Positions 1 through 12,436 are shown, counted from the first letter of the stretch. The stretch: DNA of 31,153 nt from Saccoglossus kowalevskii (GCF_000003605.2 NW_003124894.1:22794-53946), one strand, 5' to 3'. Made by a program: numbers and translations. The notes: generated by a model not told the origin, from the letters alone.

Positions 1-2778
1 GGGGCATTTAAATATTCTGTCACCCATCCCACATTCCATCAACATTGATTTTCTTACGTGCAAATGACACAATTCCATCAATCAAAAGCAGATAAATAAT
101 TCAACACTATGTTTTCCATTATTAATCTTTTTATTCAAGGGACGTGATCACACACCATAGAATATCTCAACAGTTTACGAGTCCTCACATCTTTAGAGTT
201 AAAAATGCCGACTGCTCGCTGCATCGTCCGGAGAGTGCGACTGCTCATCGTCATGTGAAAATCTACCGTGTCCTAGTTACCACTTTCACTGTTATATGTT
301 GCCGTATATATTATCGAGTAATCCATCTTCTTCGCGACCAACTGTTTGACGTGCAGCGGATGTAATAAACAGATCCCCGCTTCAATAAGCTCGACGGTAA
401 ATGTGCAACTGCCCTGATATATAACTCATTGCTGCTGCTCTCCGTGAACATCTAACTCGTGGCGTTTGTCTACTGATCTCTGACGTATTAATCTCATTGA
501 ACGCGTCAAACCTAGTGATGTAGTTATATAATCGAATAAGAATGGACGGTAAGTTATCTTTCATTTTTGACCGTTATCATTGCATGTCCCCCAACCAATA
601 TCGTAATTTCGACTCTCTAAGTGCATATATTTTTTGTGTTTATCACTTCCGTATGTTTTTGAAACTATGTCTGAATCAAAAACTGCTGATTTATAACACA
701 ATCTTGAAAATGGTATGAAGACGATCCAATTGCTCTAGTGAATACATTGAAGAGCAGTTCTGTTCCGCCTCGATTAATGGAGCGGGCAACAATAGGAGAA
801 GCCATAACGTAAAGCTGTGGCGTGTATTCTTGTTTTAAATTACGAATAATACGATCGAATATAGTTCATACTTTATAGATATCGAATTACAATAATTGTA
901 TGTCTATAGTTATTTTTTCTTATTTATCAGGATTATTTTCAGGGACGTTCTAATTGAAATACAAATATGTTGAAGGTGATGTATTTTTTTGAAAAAAAGT
1001 AGTTGTTTGTATTCAGGAAGCTTCGTGACAACATTTATCGGCAATGACCTCTAAAAGCTCGATGCCTGTGACTAAATGAATGTACTGTGACAGTGGACCG
1101 GACGTGAAATGACGCACTGGTACATCTGTTAATTACCCATATTGCGAATTTAGTCAAATCCCGTCTGTGATGTCAGTCACCAGTTCTTGATGTATATAGA
1201 TACCATGTATTATTATGCGTAAAGAAATGACGAGAAGATCAAATATAAAATGACAGCCTCATTCAGCCATATTTGTCCCGCGCCCTTGTAGCTGGATATA
1301 CACATTTCAACTTAATTGACGCGTTGAAAAGTTGTTTATATATTATTTTGATTTATTTAATCTTGTGCATGAATCGCGAACAAGGCAATCAACTCACCGC
1401 TGTGACACTGTCCGATTTCATAGATTGAGCGATTATGTACAATTGGTGTTGTGGTGAATCTTAACTATGTGCATGGCATCGAGCAATCAGCCACGGCTTG
1501 TAGCTTGTTCAGTTTTTATTGAATCATTTATGGGAACAACGTGCCCCGAATTAATCAGCCAACAGCCGACTCGTTAGTGTGAATTTAATAGCACTGTTCA
1601 CAAAATAAAACACGATTTTGAAACAACGCTGTTATCGTTGTTGTTGCCGAGTAAAACATATGTTGAAAAAGTCGCCCACGGCACAGTGGTATAGTGTCAG
1701 GCGAGTTTAATTTTTGCATCCATTCACCCGGAATGTACGCTTTGCTATTCGTAGAACTAATCTGGGCGAAAGTAATATACATAGTCACTAATAAATTACC
1801 TTTTTTTTAAAAAAACAAACGGAAAACCGAGGAAAACACAGACAATAATCAGAAGAGTCAGTTTACGCATGAGAAGAAAGCGCTGTGACATCGAACGGAT
1901 GGAGAAGGGATTATTCGTTCAGGGTTCGAAGCAGTATTGACATCTTCGGTCACCGTGACTGGAATAATGAAAGAACGTCGATTTAATGGCCCAGAGTAAA
2001 TCTTCAAAGTGATAAAAATCATAATGAAAATTTGAATTAACCTTTTTTTTTTAAACAAAGCAACCGGTCGTTTTACTGCCGTAAACCCATTTAAATCATG
2101 TAAAATAGATAATCCAAAATTCAATTTAATGGCGAATAATAGCACGACTTAATGGTCCACTGTCACCACAAACATCGCTTCTAAGATGTCAATTTTTCCT
2201 ATTAAAAAAATACAGCTGGCAGACAGATGAGAATTGGCGACAGTTTAAAATAAAATTTAAGTATTTGAAAAGCTTGATTTTTTATTCGCAACGCGAACTG
2301 ATATTTATTCATATTGATTTTCCAGTGGGACTAGTCTTTGGAATTAGACTATAACAGACATTATCAGACAGCGCTTCATGGTCATATTGACGAACTGCTA
2401 ACGGTAACACCTTCCCCTGGGGATATTATTTACTTCTCCTCCAATCACATAGTATTGGTGGTTAGATTCGCACACGCAGACAATGAGTGGAGACGCTAAA
2501 AACCATTATTTAACCCGCATTCTTGATTCTTGACATTGTGTAGAGTCTTCAGTGCAGCAATTCTCCAAAGTTTGCCATCTGATTGAGACGGACTAATCTG
2601 TAAAGTGACTCCCAACAACGGACTATTCCACGAGGGGACCCACTGATTATTACTGTATGTAGAGATTCATTTGCCAGCACTGAGTCTACATTTCCAGCAT
2701 GACAACGTAGCATGCCAATTAGGGAATGTTGCTATGTGGAAATGACGACTTGCAATGTATTTATAATGTCGAGTCGTC
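1..2778. other. Intergenic DNA, nothing recognised
   Basis: AT-rich sequence with only short open frames (up to about 95 codons) and no recognisable protein motif, signal peptide or convincing exon on either strand. It holds T/A homopolymer runs near 1801 and 2043. I see no RNA gene here. Confidence 0.6.
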
Positions 2779-3316
2779 AGTTTGTCGCAATATCTCCGGG
2801 TCAGTTGTTAATTAGACAGAGTCTTATTCATTACATGTACATTACACCACGTAACAAATTGCAACTCGTGAGCGTTGATGTACATTTCACGTAATTATTC
2901 TGTCTGTTTTTCACCAGTTTGTATTCATCTCACGGTATTTTCTTAAAATGGACTTGTCTTTAATAGTGAATCAGAATAGTGCATGGTCGTGGAAGTCTAA
3001 GATATTGTACGTAAATTGACGTCATATTCATTTACATAACATTCTCAGTTTGTCTCAATATCTCCGGTCAGTTGTTGATTAGACAGAGTCTTATTCATTA
3101 CATGTACATTACACGACGTAGGGCATTACAACTCTTGAGCGTTGATGTACATTTCACGTAATTATTCTGTCTGTTTTTCACCAGTTTGTATTCATCTCAT
3201 GGTAAATTCTTATAATGGACTTGTCTTTAATAGTGAATCAGTACAGTGCATGGTCGTGAAAGTGTAAGATATTGTACGTACATTGACGTCATACTAATTT
3301 ACATAAATTTCTCGGT
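2779..3316. repeat. Two-copy tandem duplication, period 268 bp
   Basis: Two adjacent direct copies, the first from about 2779 and the second from about 3047. Both start near TTTGTCNCAATATCTCCGG and run through the same landmarks (TTAGACAGAGTCTTATTCAT, GAGCGTTGATGTACATTTCA, ATGGACTTGTCTTTAATAGT) to TTTACATAA. They differ by scattered substitutions and small indels, so the duplication is not very recent. Each copy carries a palindromic CRE core TGACGTCA (3017-3024 and 3284-3291). No coding potential is seen. Confidence 0.9.
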
Positions 3317-3751
3317 GTTAAACCCGTAAACAGCGTACAGAAAAGTACCACAGTGAGCGTGCGATGCCATTATAATAGAGGCATCCACACTTTCTCATAA
3401 AACTGATGGAAATCGAACCCAACTGTGAGCATTCAATACACATCATTCTTTGTGTATGTTGCACAATTGCATTTTAAGTTATTAATTTACCGGGGTTAAA
3501 GACAGCATTATGCCATTCACCAGTCGTCAGTTATAATACGCACTTTCATTTGCTTGTATAGTACTTGGCGTATACGCAATACTACTTATCGTCTATGTAG
3601 TTAAATCCTGACATTGATTAATTGTCTGTCAACTGGCGCTATGTTTCTTTCCAAATGTTCATGGATAGAAGATGCGTCAACTATCCATTACATAGTCTCA
3701 TTTATTGTTTCCAAAACTGCAACTGGAAATCATCCACATTTCATCGATCGA
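3317..3751. other. Intergenic DNA, nothing recognised
   Basis: Unique-looking AT-rich sequence between the 268-bp duplication and the (CAGT)n tract. Short open frames running into the microsatellite read as SVSQ repeats and are not credible genes. Confidence 0.5.
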
Positions 3752-3844
3752 TCAGTCAGTCAGTCAGTCAGTCAGTCAGTCAGTCAGTCAGTCAGTCAGT
3801 CAGTCAGTCAGTCAATTAGTCAGTCAGTCAGTCAGTCACTCACT
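3752..3844. repeat. (CAGT)n microsatellite
   Basis: Near-perfect CAGT tetranucleotide tract with one interruption (CAATTAGT, about 3813-3820), ending in CACT units that run directly into the neighbouring minisatellite. A tract this pure is expected to vary in length between individuals. Confidence 0.97.
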
Positions 3845-5138
3845 CATGTATCAACTAGGTACCATCACATAACTCCATGCAGCAACCGTGCCATCCCATA
3901 ACTCTATGTAGCAGCCATGTGCCATCCTTTAACTCCATGTAGCAACTAGGTACCATCACATAACTCATGCAGCTACCAGGCGCCACCCTATGACTCGATG
4001 TAGCAGCCAGGTCCCATCCAATAACTCGATGTAGCAACCAGGTGCCGTCCCGAAACTCGATATAGCAACAAGGTGCCATCATATGACTCGATGTAGCAAC
4101 CAGGTCCCATCCAATAACTCGATGTAGCAACCAAGTGCCACCCCATAACTCCATATAGCAACCAGGTGCCATCCCATAACTCAATTAACAACCAGGTGCC
4201 ATCCTATAACTTCTTGTAGCAACCAGGCGCCATCCCATGACTCGATGCAGCAATCAGGTGCTTTTCCATATCTCACAATAGAAACCAGGTGTCATAATCC
4301 CATAATTTCATGTATCAAACAGGTGTCATCCCACATCTCCGTGTAGCAACGATATGACATATCATAACTTCATGCAGCAACCAAGTGCCATCCCATAACT
4401 CTATGTAGCAGCCATGTACCATCCCGCAAGTCCATGTAGCAACTAGGTGCCATCACATAACTCATGCAGCAACCACGTGCCATCCTATGACTCGATGTAG
4501 AAACCAGGTGTCATCCCATGACTCGATGTAGCAATCATGTGCCATCCCACAAGTCCATGTAGCAACTATGTACCATCACATAACTCATGCAGCAACCACG
4601 TGCCATCCTATAACTTGATGTAGCAGCCATGTGCCATCCCTTAACTCCATGTAGCAACCAGGTACCATCACACAAATCCATTCAGCAACCAAGTACCATT
4701 CCATAACTCAATGCAGCAACCAGAGTGCCATCCTAAACTCGATATAGCAGCTGTGTGAAGTGTTCATCTCAAAAGTCTGAATGCCAGCCATGATCAAGAT
4801 TTCAATTTTCACAATTTGATCTGACAGCCACCAATCAAAGAATCACATAAGTGCTCATCCTATAAATTTGGCAGTCAGGTGTTCGTCCTAAACGTCTATG
4901 CTATAGTCAAGCGTTCATCTCACAATTTGATCTGCCAGGCAGGTGTCCACCACACAAATCTATGTTGGAGCCAGCAGCTAATCCAATGGATTGATGGAGC
5001 AGTAAGGCGCTTATCCAAAACTCGACGAAGCAGCAGGGCAGTCATTCCACAATTCAAGATATCAGACAGATGAACGTGCATATCCGACAACTCGATAAAA
5101 CAACAACGTTCTCATTACATAATTTGATGTAGCTATCA
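3845..5138. repeat. 31-bp minisatellite, decaying toward the right
   Basis: About 29 tandem units to about 4760, mostly 31 bp and a few 30 bp, built on CATCCCATAACTCGATGTAG followed by CAACCAGGTGC. From 4760 to 5138 the units are strongly diverged but still recognisable (CAGGTGTTCATCC, GGCGCTTATCC). A higher-order order is visible: a 30-bp variant CATCACATAACTCATGCAGC follows similar neighbours near 3952, 4451 and 4571. The minus strand stays open over many units because the unit lacks stops, giving repeat-derived frames of up to 109 codons (MxPGCY, GTWLLH patterns), which I do not regard as genes. Confidence 0.95.
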
Positions 5139-5820
5139 CGGGGATAAATCTCTTCTCCGGGGTTCTCCACACTTGTCAGGGGGGAAACTCGTCTCGTCTC
5201 TCTATCGCGTCCCCTTGAGGTACGGGATCGGGAAAGTCACTTATACTTTACAGTCAAATAAGACACACACAACGAAATACGTTTCAACTCTCGTCTTAGT
5301 CGATCTTTTGGAGCACTCTATAAGACACAGCGCCCTGGGGGAAAAGTCCCCAAGACTATCCAAGGCTGACCCAAGACTCTCTTAGACTGCGTCCAGGCTC
5401 GCCCCAAGTCTCTCCCGGACTCCCCTCTCTCTCCTGCGTCTATCGTGCTGTGTTCCCCAAGACCAACTCAAACTCTCTTTATTCATTTTCAAAACTCTAA
5501 CCAATTACAAAGCAGTAAAAAGACTCTAGGGCGTAACCTTCAATCATAAAGCCAATCACACTAAGTACTGAATACGTCATATCTTTTGATTAATCGTTCA
5601 CTACATTAATAACTATGGATATAAACTGTCAGAATCTTAGTCAGAATGGCGGCGGTTATCTGGTAATTAGTTCCAAATCACTGAGCCAAGTTCCGTCCAA
5701 AACTTCAAATAGGCCTAAACGATGACAGACATAACACAGCAATTCAGCTAGTAATCAGTTAATTAAGTCGGTTAACAGATACGCAAAAACAAATTCATGA
5801 CATAGCAGTTGACGACGAAT
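5139..5820. mobile_element. Insert of different composition splitting the minisatellite
   Basis: Minisatellite-like sequence stops after GATGTAGCTATCA near 5138 and resumes near 5821-5850 (ACAACCCGGTGTACGTCC). The block between is unrelated. Its left half (about 5140-5480) is GC-richer and strongly pyrimidine-biased on this strand, with CCAAGACTCTC/CCCAAGTCTCTC sub-repeats; its right half is AT-rich and ends with an AATGGCGGCGG motif (about 5645) and ordinary sequence. Minisatellite on both sides suggests an insertion, possibly a solo LTR or other transposon remnant. I could find neither terminal repeats nor a target-site duplication, so the class is open. Confidence 0.4.
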
Positions 5821-6030
5821 GACCTAATTACTTGGACATGACAACCCGGTGTACGTCCAATAGTTATATATTCCAGCCAGGTGTCTATCCCACAACAACC
5901 TGTTGTCCGCCCATCAACTTTATGTGTCAAGAAAGCATCCATGAAAGGTCAATGTAAGAGTCAGATGCCTATACCATAGATCAATATAGCAATATAACGC
6001 TTATTCCACAAATTGATGGTTCAGGTATTT
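5821..6030. repeat. Degenerate continuation of the 31-bp minisatellite
   Basis: Diverged units such as CAGCCAGGTGTCTATCCCAC and ATCAATATAGCAATATAACGC keep the core of the minisatellite ending at 5138. They show that the array once ran through the position now occupied by the insert. Confidence 0.55.
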
Positions 6031-7663
6031 TGTACTTTAGTGCTGTATAGTAATTTAGTGTTGTTAATATTCTCAATAATAATTCATATCAATCCCACCA
6101 TTGTATTTATGGTTTGTCATAGCTGACACAAATGAAAGTACTGTTTAGAGAATGAATGCAAGATATATTGATTGGTGTGCATTAATAACATATTTTTCAT
6201 TAGTTTTCCATGAATATTACATGATAGCACGATGTTATTGTACAAATATGCAAACACGTGAATACAGCGTCGTCTCGATTAAGCAGTTTTCAACAACAAA
6301 AAAAATGAAGACCTAAATTATAGTTCGGGTTGTGTTACATATTTCATTTTCTAAACAGAGATCTATATAATTTATTAAATCATTATTCTACATCGTAGTT
6401 CCTATTAGGTGATTCAGTAGTTCCCATCAACACACTTAATAGGCAATGTAGTTTTATAATGCAATAATTCCCCGTGGAAAACATAGATTCACATGCACTA
6501 GAAGTGTATATTCATTAAAACGTGGGACTCCCATTAATTCGGTTGTTTTTCAATTGAACCAAATCATCGATTCTACGATGATATTGTTAACAAGATTGAT
6601 ACACATTTTCTACAAAAAAAAGATGCTAGAATTTCCGATTGACAACACGCAAAGGAGGACATATATTTTCATCAAAATACTGGTTTTTCGATCGCAACAA
6701 TTAGAGCTCCCCTGCCCTTTGATGTATCGCTTTATTCATATGAAGCAGACTGTCACCTTGCCACATGTGGATAATGTGATTACTTGTTTTGAAACACCTG
6801 ACATCACCTCTTGGCTGGATGACTTGAGGGCCTCTTCTCATGTATTTAAGCTTGTGGAGTAGAATACTTGTGAGTAGTTAGTTGTTGTTGTTTACTATTG
6901 CGGGTTAGTAAAAACATACCGAATGTATAATATGTATGTTATTTCCACTTTGCCCCAAGAGAGTTGATGGTACACATATGATTTGTATAGAAAGAGAGAT
7001 GATCTCTCCATGTGTACACATTTTATTAGAATTTCAGGAAAAACGAGACAATGCTAGACGAAGTTTTGGAATATGTAGTTTTTCTACTGAATTCGTGCAT
7101 ACACACGCAAACACAACATAATCAAAATGACAGTACTGGAATTATTACTGTTTTTACGACAATGTTACCAAAGAAAGATTTTTTTCGTGTAGTTTTCGTT
7201 TCGACCTTTATACTGCTTCATGTGTGTCTTTTCTTTATTTTACAATATCGAATACAAATTTGATAATCCTGTACAAAATTGCAGTTAATGTCAAGGTCGC
7301 TGGTTTGTGAGATTCATTGTGGCATGACAATTTCAAGAGTCTTATCCTTAATAACATTTGTTTATATGAAGTTCAATTTATTTTTTATAATAACCATTGT
7401 ATTTATTATCAACATAATTCCTCCTTGATGTTCTATGTCTTACCATGAGGTTAAATTGTGATTAATAGCGTGCTATAACAAATCCTGCCTGAAAGTGTGT
7501 CATGTACGTGTACTGATTGACACTTGCATATTACAGTATATGGCTAGTGTGATATGTACTCGAAATCCAAGGTAAAAATGTTTAATAACATGCCGAGTAC
7601 TGTCAACGATTACTTGAATATGAATAACTGCAAGAATGAACTGAATTGGCTTTATTGAACGCG
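6031..7663. other. Intergenic DNA, nothing recognised
   Basis: AT-rich sequence. The longest frame (6554-6862, 102 codons, non-ATG start) has no recognisable motif and lysine/isoleucine-rich composition typical of chance frames. A short imperfect inverted repeat (CTACAT...CCTATTA / TAATAGG...ATGTAG) lies around 6389-6450. Confidence 0.5.
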
Positions 7664-7787
7664 ACACAATCGGCACACAGCGCGTGTTCGAATCTCGCGT
7701 AAACAATCAATGAGGTTTACACGCGTTGCCTAAGTCACGTGGGAACAACGCCGAATACGACGCGGCGATACGACTGACTGTGACGTG
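7664..7787. mobile_element. Degenerate copy of the TTAA-flanked MITE family
   Basis: The body matches the copy at 23068-23200: CAGCGCGTGTTCGAATYTC, then a TAAACAAT...TTTACACGCGTTG hairpin, a CACGTGG, and a right end GACGCGGCGATACGAC comparable to GATGCGGCGCGACGAC. The left terminus (TTAAAG...) and the flanking TTAA are no longer clear, so this is the most worn of the four copies in the window. Confidence 0.7.
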
Positions 7788-9237
7788 AATCACGAAATGT
7801 AAGAATTTTCACCATATAACTTCTGATTTATGTTAATTAATCTCACGATAACAAATCAACAATGCGACACGAATAATTAACACACACAGAATTTAGATAC
7901 AAAAAAATCACCCCAAAATAAACAGCGCAAAGCATAAAAACATACACATTCTGTAACTATGTACACACAACACATATAGGTTTACGCCATAAGCTACTCA
8001 TTCGCAGAATATTGAAAGTAATACCGATGTATAAAATTACTTATATTCGCCTCACCAATGAAATGCGTGACAGATTTATATAACCCAAGGTCAAGAATTG
8101 ACATCGGAATATATATTATATTGGAACCTTAGCAACGACTGTTGTTCGCACCCAATGTAGGACAATAATTCATAGACAAAAACACATGAATATTGTATAA
8201 GTAAGTAAACATCAATATTCTATATAAACTAAAATAAATATTAGAACTGAAGTTTCATAAAAAACAGTGGTATTCAATAATTTGGACGAATGGATATTAA
8301 TAAATGTTAAACTGTAAGGGAAGAATTTGCATTTACGTCTTTTGTACATTGATCAGTATTGCCGGTGCACGTTTACATTTATACATTAATTTCCTGCCTC
8401 ATCACAACTCAGATTAAATATAATAAATATAACCATTCCGAAAAATTAATATAATGTCTGTCATGGTTTAGAGCTCCAGGACTCCCTCTGGCTTGTCAAT
8501 CATCATACACTATGAATATATCGTCAGTATATGCTCTTGTACATTACATGGTAATCTGATTATGACAATTAACCAAGATTTTCACATAATTATGTACACC
8601 AGACGCTGTCAAACAACACTCGCAAATGAATTAACCAACGTTCAATCAAGTGTCATCTTAGTTCAACCTAAGTTATCTCCTGGGTTTATATCATCGCGAG
8701 ACAGGTTTAGTCTGACCCTACTTCTAACAGGGTGCAGACGTGAAATATATTGATTCTACCTTGACTGATATTCAGGAGGTAAATGTTACACTGAACGACG
8801 AACTCCCGTGCCTCCTTTAAAACTTCTTTTCAGTGTGTGAAAAGTAGGATCTGTGACACGCAGCATTACACACACTCATAACGCAATGCGTAAAATGACG
8901 TCAACGTATATTCACACGAAATGAACATCGTTGAAGCAGCTCAGACGAAGCCTGCTAAAATAAGTTTAATTTTGTAAAAAAAAAACTGAGGTAATATGTT
9001 TTTTCAGATATGAGTTAATTTTTACTGCTATACTTTTAATAGTGTTCATATGTGCGTAATATTGTAATTCAGAATTGCCGCTTGTGTATATATGAATATT
9101 TTATGCCGGAGATGCTAACAGTCTCATAAAGCTATATATACGTTGTAGTAATTTGGATAATTCTAAAAATGAACACATAGATATATATTACCAACACCAA
9201 AACACCATGCACAGTTGTCAATGCATTTTTTTTCTCT
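7788..9237. other. Intergenic DNA, nothing recognised
   Basis: AT-rich sequence with no credible frame, RNA gene or repeat array. It contains a CRE palindrome TGACGTCA at 8896-8903, without other promoter features nearby that I could identify. Confidence 0.5.
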
Positions 9238-9469
9238 AATGGCTGGACATTTTGTAAGCGAGACTGTGGTCAAAGCGTTCAGCGACAGTTATTAATACTT
9301 TCACCAAATATTCACATAATTTTAGTGACTTTTTTATGCCCTTCATAGGACACTCTTGTGCTCCCTGAAGACACATATCTAAATATTTTACAGTCTTCTG
9401 ATGAACCAGTAGCCCTATTATTGGAAACAATGATCTAAATGGTCGGCCAACACAGTATAGTTTAATTGC
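9236..9469 (-). pseudogene. Possible protein-like remnant, family unknown
   Basis: On the minus strand a frame open for about 78 codons reads like real protein: mixed composition with segments such as GRPFRSLFPIIGLL, HQKTVKYLDMCLQGAQECP and LCEYLVKVLITVAERFDHS, ending at a stop at 9236. There is no in-frame ATG near its left end (a stop lies just upstream), so it would be an internal exon or a decayed fragment. The layout GRPF..LFPI..LLVHQKT..Y is loosely reminiscent of the part of MULE-type transposases ahead of the second catalytic Asp, but this is weak. No splice acceptor was convincing. It may equally be a chance frame. Confidence 0.22.
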
Positions 9470-9874
9470 CCATCATATTTTATGCTGCCGCAGCGCAGTG
9501 AGTTGTCTACCCCTTTGTTAGCTTGGCCTTTAGTGAAATAACAACTATTCCGTTTATGAGCATATGTCTATTTCGACAAGTCGAATGATCAGTCACTTAG
9601 AATTCAACACCATACTTGTCACGCTGAAACTAGACGAAACGTTTCGTAATGATCACTCTATTTATGGGCTGTAGATGTATTGGGTGTTTTCCGTGTAATC
9701 GATCGGTGGCTCAGAGCCACATCACAGAGAGTGCTTGTCTGGCTTCTCATGAACGGGTTCAGTGAACTAGTAAAATGATGTGAATTAGGATTCATTTCAC
9801 ACTGTCTTTGGAATTGTTTTCACGTGGGTTGTTAGTTATTACTGTGTGATCTAATTAAGTATGGACCCCTGTGT
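9470..9874. other. Intergenic DNA, nothing recognised
   Basis: No credible frame or repeat. It contains a CACGTG E-box at 9821-9826. Confidence 0.5.
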
Positions 9875-11085
9875 GCCGAATGTTGGAAATATAACAAACC
9901 TGAATTATTTGAATAGATAAATCCAAAAGAGGTGAATGTTGAAAATAACAGAATGGTTTGAATAACTAATAAAAACAAATTCAAATGTTGAAAAAATTTA
10001 AAATGCTGTAAATGAAACAAACTTGATTCGAAATGTTATGAAACAAATCCAAATGTTGAAAATAAAACAAATTGAAATGAAAAACGGAATGTTGTAAGTA
10101 AACAAATGCAAATATTGAAAAATATCCAAATGTTGAAAAACAAATTCAATTGTTGAAAATAAAACAAATCGAAATGGAATGGAATCAAGATGTTGTAAAT
10201 AAAACAAGTCCAAATGTTGAATATAAAACAAATTGAAATGAAAAACGGAATCAAAATGTTGTTAATAAAACGGATCCAAATATTGAAAATTATCCAAATG
10301 TTGAAAAACAAATTTAATTGTTAAAAATAAATCAAATACAAATGTTTAAATAAAACAAATTGAAATAAAACGGAATAAATATGTTGTAAATGACCCAAAT
10401 GCAAATGTTGAAAATAAAACAAACTGGATAGGAACGGAATTAACATGTTGTAAACAATGTTGAAAATCATATTCAATTGTTGTAAATAAAACAAATGTAA
10501 ATGTTAAAAATTAAACAAACCCAAATATTAAAAATTATCTAAATGTTGGAAACAAATTCAATTATTATAAATAAAACAAATTAAAATGTTGTAAATAAAA
10601 CAAATCAAAATGTTGTAAATATAACAAACCGGATAGGAACGGAATTAACATGTTGGAAAAATAATGTTGAAACAAATCAAAATGTTGAAAATCAAATCCA
10701 CTTGTTGTAAATAAAACAAATTCAAATGTTTAAAATAAAACAAATTGAAATAAAACGGAATCAAAATGTTGTAAATAAAACAAATCAAAATGTTGTAAAT
10801 AAAACAAACCGGATAGAAACAGAATTAACATATTGTAAAATCATGTTGAAAAATCCAAAAGTTGAAAATCAAATTCACTTGTTGTAAATAAAACAAATTG
10901 AAATGTTGAAAAATATCCAAATGTTGAAAAACAAATCGGAATGTTGAAAATAATCCAAATCCAAATCCAAATGTTGTTGTAAATAATACAAACCTGGACA
11001 TTTTGAATATACAAATATATAACATAAGTATGCAAAATCTGAACCCTAAATAAATAAATCACAGTGTAGAAAATAAAACAAATAT
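9875..11085. repeat. AT-rich minisatellite, AAATGTTGNAAATAAAACAAAT-type unit
   Basis: About 1.2 kb of imperfect tandem units of roughly 22-26 bp built on AAATGTTG(A/T)AAATAAAACAAAT. A rarer variant, CAAACYGGATAGRAACRGAA, recurs near 10429, 10627 and 10805, suggesting a loose higher-order period of about 180-200 bp. On the minus strand the units read as FSTFGF/FQHLDIF patterns and leave several overlapping frames of 60-100 codons open. These rotate with the repeat and are not genes. Confidence 0.95.
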
Positions 11086-12259
11086 GAGCGCAAACAGTAA
11101 ACAGAATGATTTTTGGTAAATGCCAATAATATTCCTGATACCCCACTCACTGTTATTTGTATTGTCTTTTAAACATACAAATCGAATTGCTTTATTCTTA
11201 TCTGGAAGTTCGTATACTATACTACATGCTAGGACGATTACATGCTACACCACACCTACACACATAAATACATGGTATGATTAATGTGATTGTGACGTAG
11301 GTACTGCAATTGACTACCCTTCCGGTGTCAGCGGCATAGTCACATGGGCCTAATATTACTGTGGCAAATATTCAGAATTTAACGTTGTTTTCTCCCACAC
11401 TATTCAAACTGGCTACACTGATCAGTTATCTTTGTTTTTCCTATTCAGGAGTATGACACATCATCAGTCACTCGGGGTATTCCTTTGAGTTCGTCCTGCG
11501 GGAACGAAAAGTGACATTGAGGTCATCGTGACAGGCACAAAACACAGACGAGACAGTCACTTCCGGCCAACTAGTAAATGAACAACATGGAAAATGAAAG
11601 TGTACATCTCAAATCCAGTCATAATTGGGTTATTACATTATGGTCTACCACAGTGGCATGCTATTCTGGCAATGGAGCCGTATTTCCACTGAACCACTTC
11701 CGCCGATTGCGTCATGGCAGTGGTATTTTTTGCTGGTGGGTCTAAGTGTAGTGGAATTAGCTCTGCGGGTACACAGTGACGATTATTTCCTGTGGAGTAG
11801 TTCTTTAAGCCTCCTTTTACACAGATAAATGCCGGTGGGTGTTTCAGTTTCCCCGACAGCATGTCGATGTTTATTGCGAATATTCAAGCTCGACGTACAC
11901 GGAATTATCACGTTCCACAGAGTCGTTGATTGTAACCTTCGGCCAGACCCCTATCTGCAACTGTTAGCGTTTGTATACAAAAAAATCGATCTTTGACCCT
12001 CGTGTACGTGTATAAAGTCCACTATACATTGCAAGCACCGCGTCATTTGCAGCCAGTGCATTATTATTACTGGCGGCCGTGACATCAGGATCGCTTGAAC
12101 TTTAGTCAGTGTTTATAATCGAATTATTCCTTCAAGAACTTCCAGACAATTGGTTCTGCTCACATTTAACGAGTTCACAATCTCCGCATTCCAAAAAGAA
12201 TTGTTTCGACGGTACTTAAGCGCATGAGTAAGTTGAAGTTTCCACTCGGTGGAATATTG
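11086..12259. other. Intergenic DNA, nothing firm
   Basis: No recognisable gene. The 11625-11862 region has open frames on both strands of 67-74 codons without any family signature. A TATAAAG box lies at 12011-12017, about 250 bp upstream of the CRE/YY1-like cluster, and could belong to the same promoter region or be chance. Confidence 0.4.
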
Positions 12260-12305
12260 ACAAAGTGACGTCATTCGACGGAAATCATACACCAAGGTGG
12301 CGGCT
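12260..12305 (+). promoter_or_regulatory. Candidate promoter: CRE plus YY1-like initiator
   Basis: A perfect palindromic CRE, TGACGTCA, lies at 12266-12273. A YY1-like AAGGTGGCGGC lies 20 bp further on at 12294-12304. This pairing, with YY1 sites often found at the start of animal transcripts, fits a TATA-less promoter pointing right. The following 130 bases hold no ATG and end in a consensus donor. It could serve gene 1, whose first coding exon is 6 kb downstream; no transcript evidence is available. Confidence 0.35.
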
Positions 12306-12436
12306 CTGGAATTACGCCTGTGTACTAGTGTGTTGAGAACACTGTTATATAGAGAGTGGATAGACTAGTCAGTAAAATATTTCATATCACTTACGATACC
12401 GGCAGTGTATATAGACTGATTGAAAGTAAACACAAG
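12306..12436 (+). other. Candidate non-coding leader exon of gene 1
   Basis: A stretch without any ATG that ends CACAAG|GTGAGT, a strong 5' splice site (GT at 12437-12438). The nearest strong downstream acceptors ahead of the gene 1 start codon are at 18225-18226 and 18448-18449, implying a leader intron of about 6 kb. The call rests on splice-site quality and the lack of ATGs only. Confidence 0.3.

Noticed and set aside
3614-3901. SVSQ-repeat frames
   Set aside because: Produced by the (CAGT)n microsatellite.
3855-4191. Minus-strand repeat protein of up to 109 residues
   Set aside because: Frames follow the 31-bp minisatellite, rotate between units and have no start, signal or family feature.
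3845-4760. CRISPR-like array
   Set aside because: Units are contiguous tandem repeats with no unique spacers, in an animal genome.
7685-7700. tRNA-type B box (GTTCGAATCTC) in the MITE family
   Set aside because: No matching A box or cloverleaf, and the copies have inverted ends and TTAA flanks, so they are DNA-type MITEs rather than SINEs.
9998-11146. Minus-strand Phe/Ile-rich frames of 60-100 codons
   Set aside because: Translation of an AT-rich minisatellite; several overlapping frames show the same pattern.
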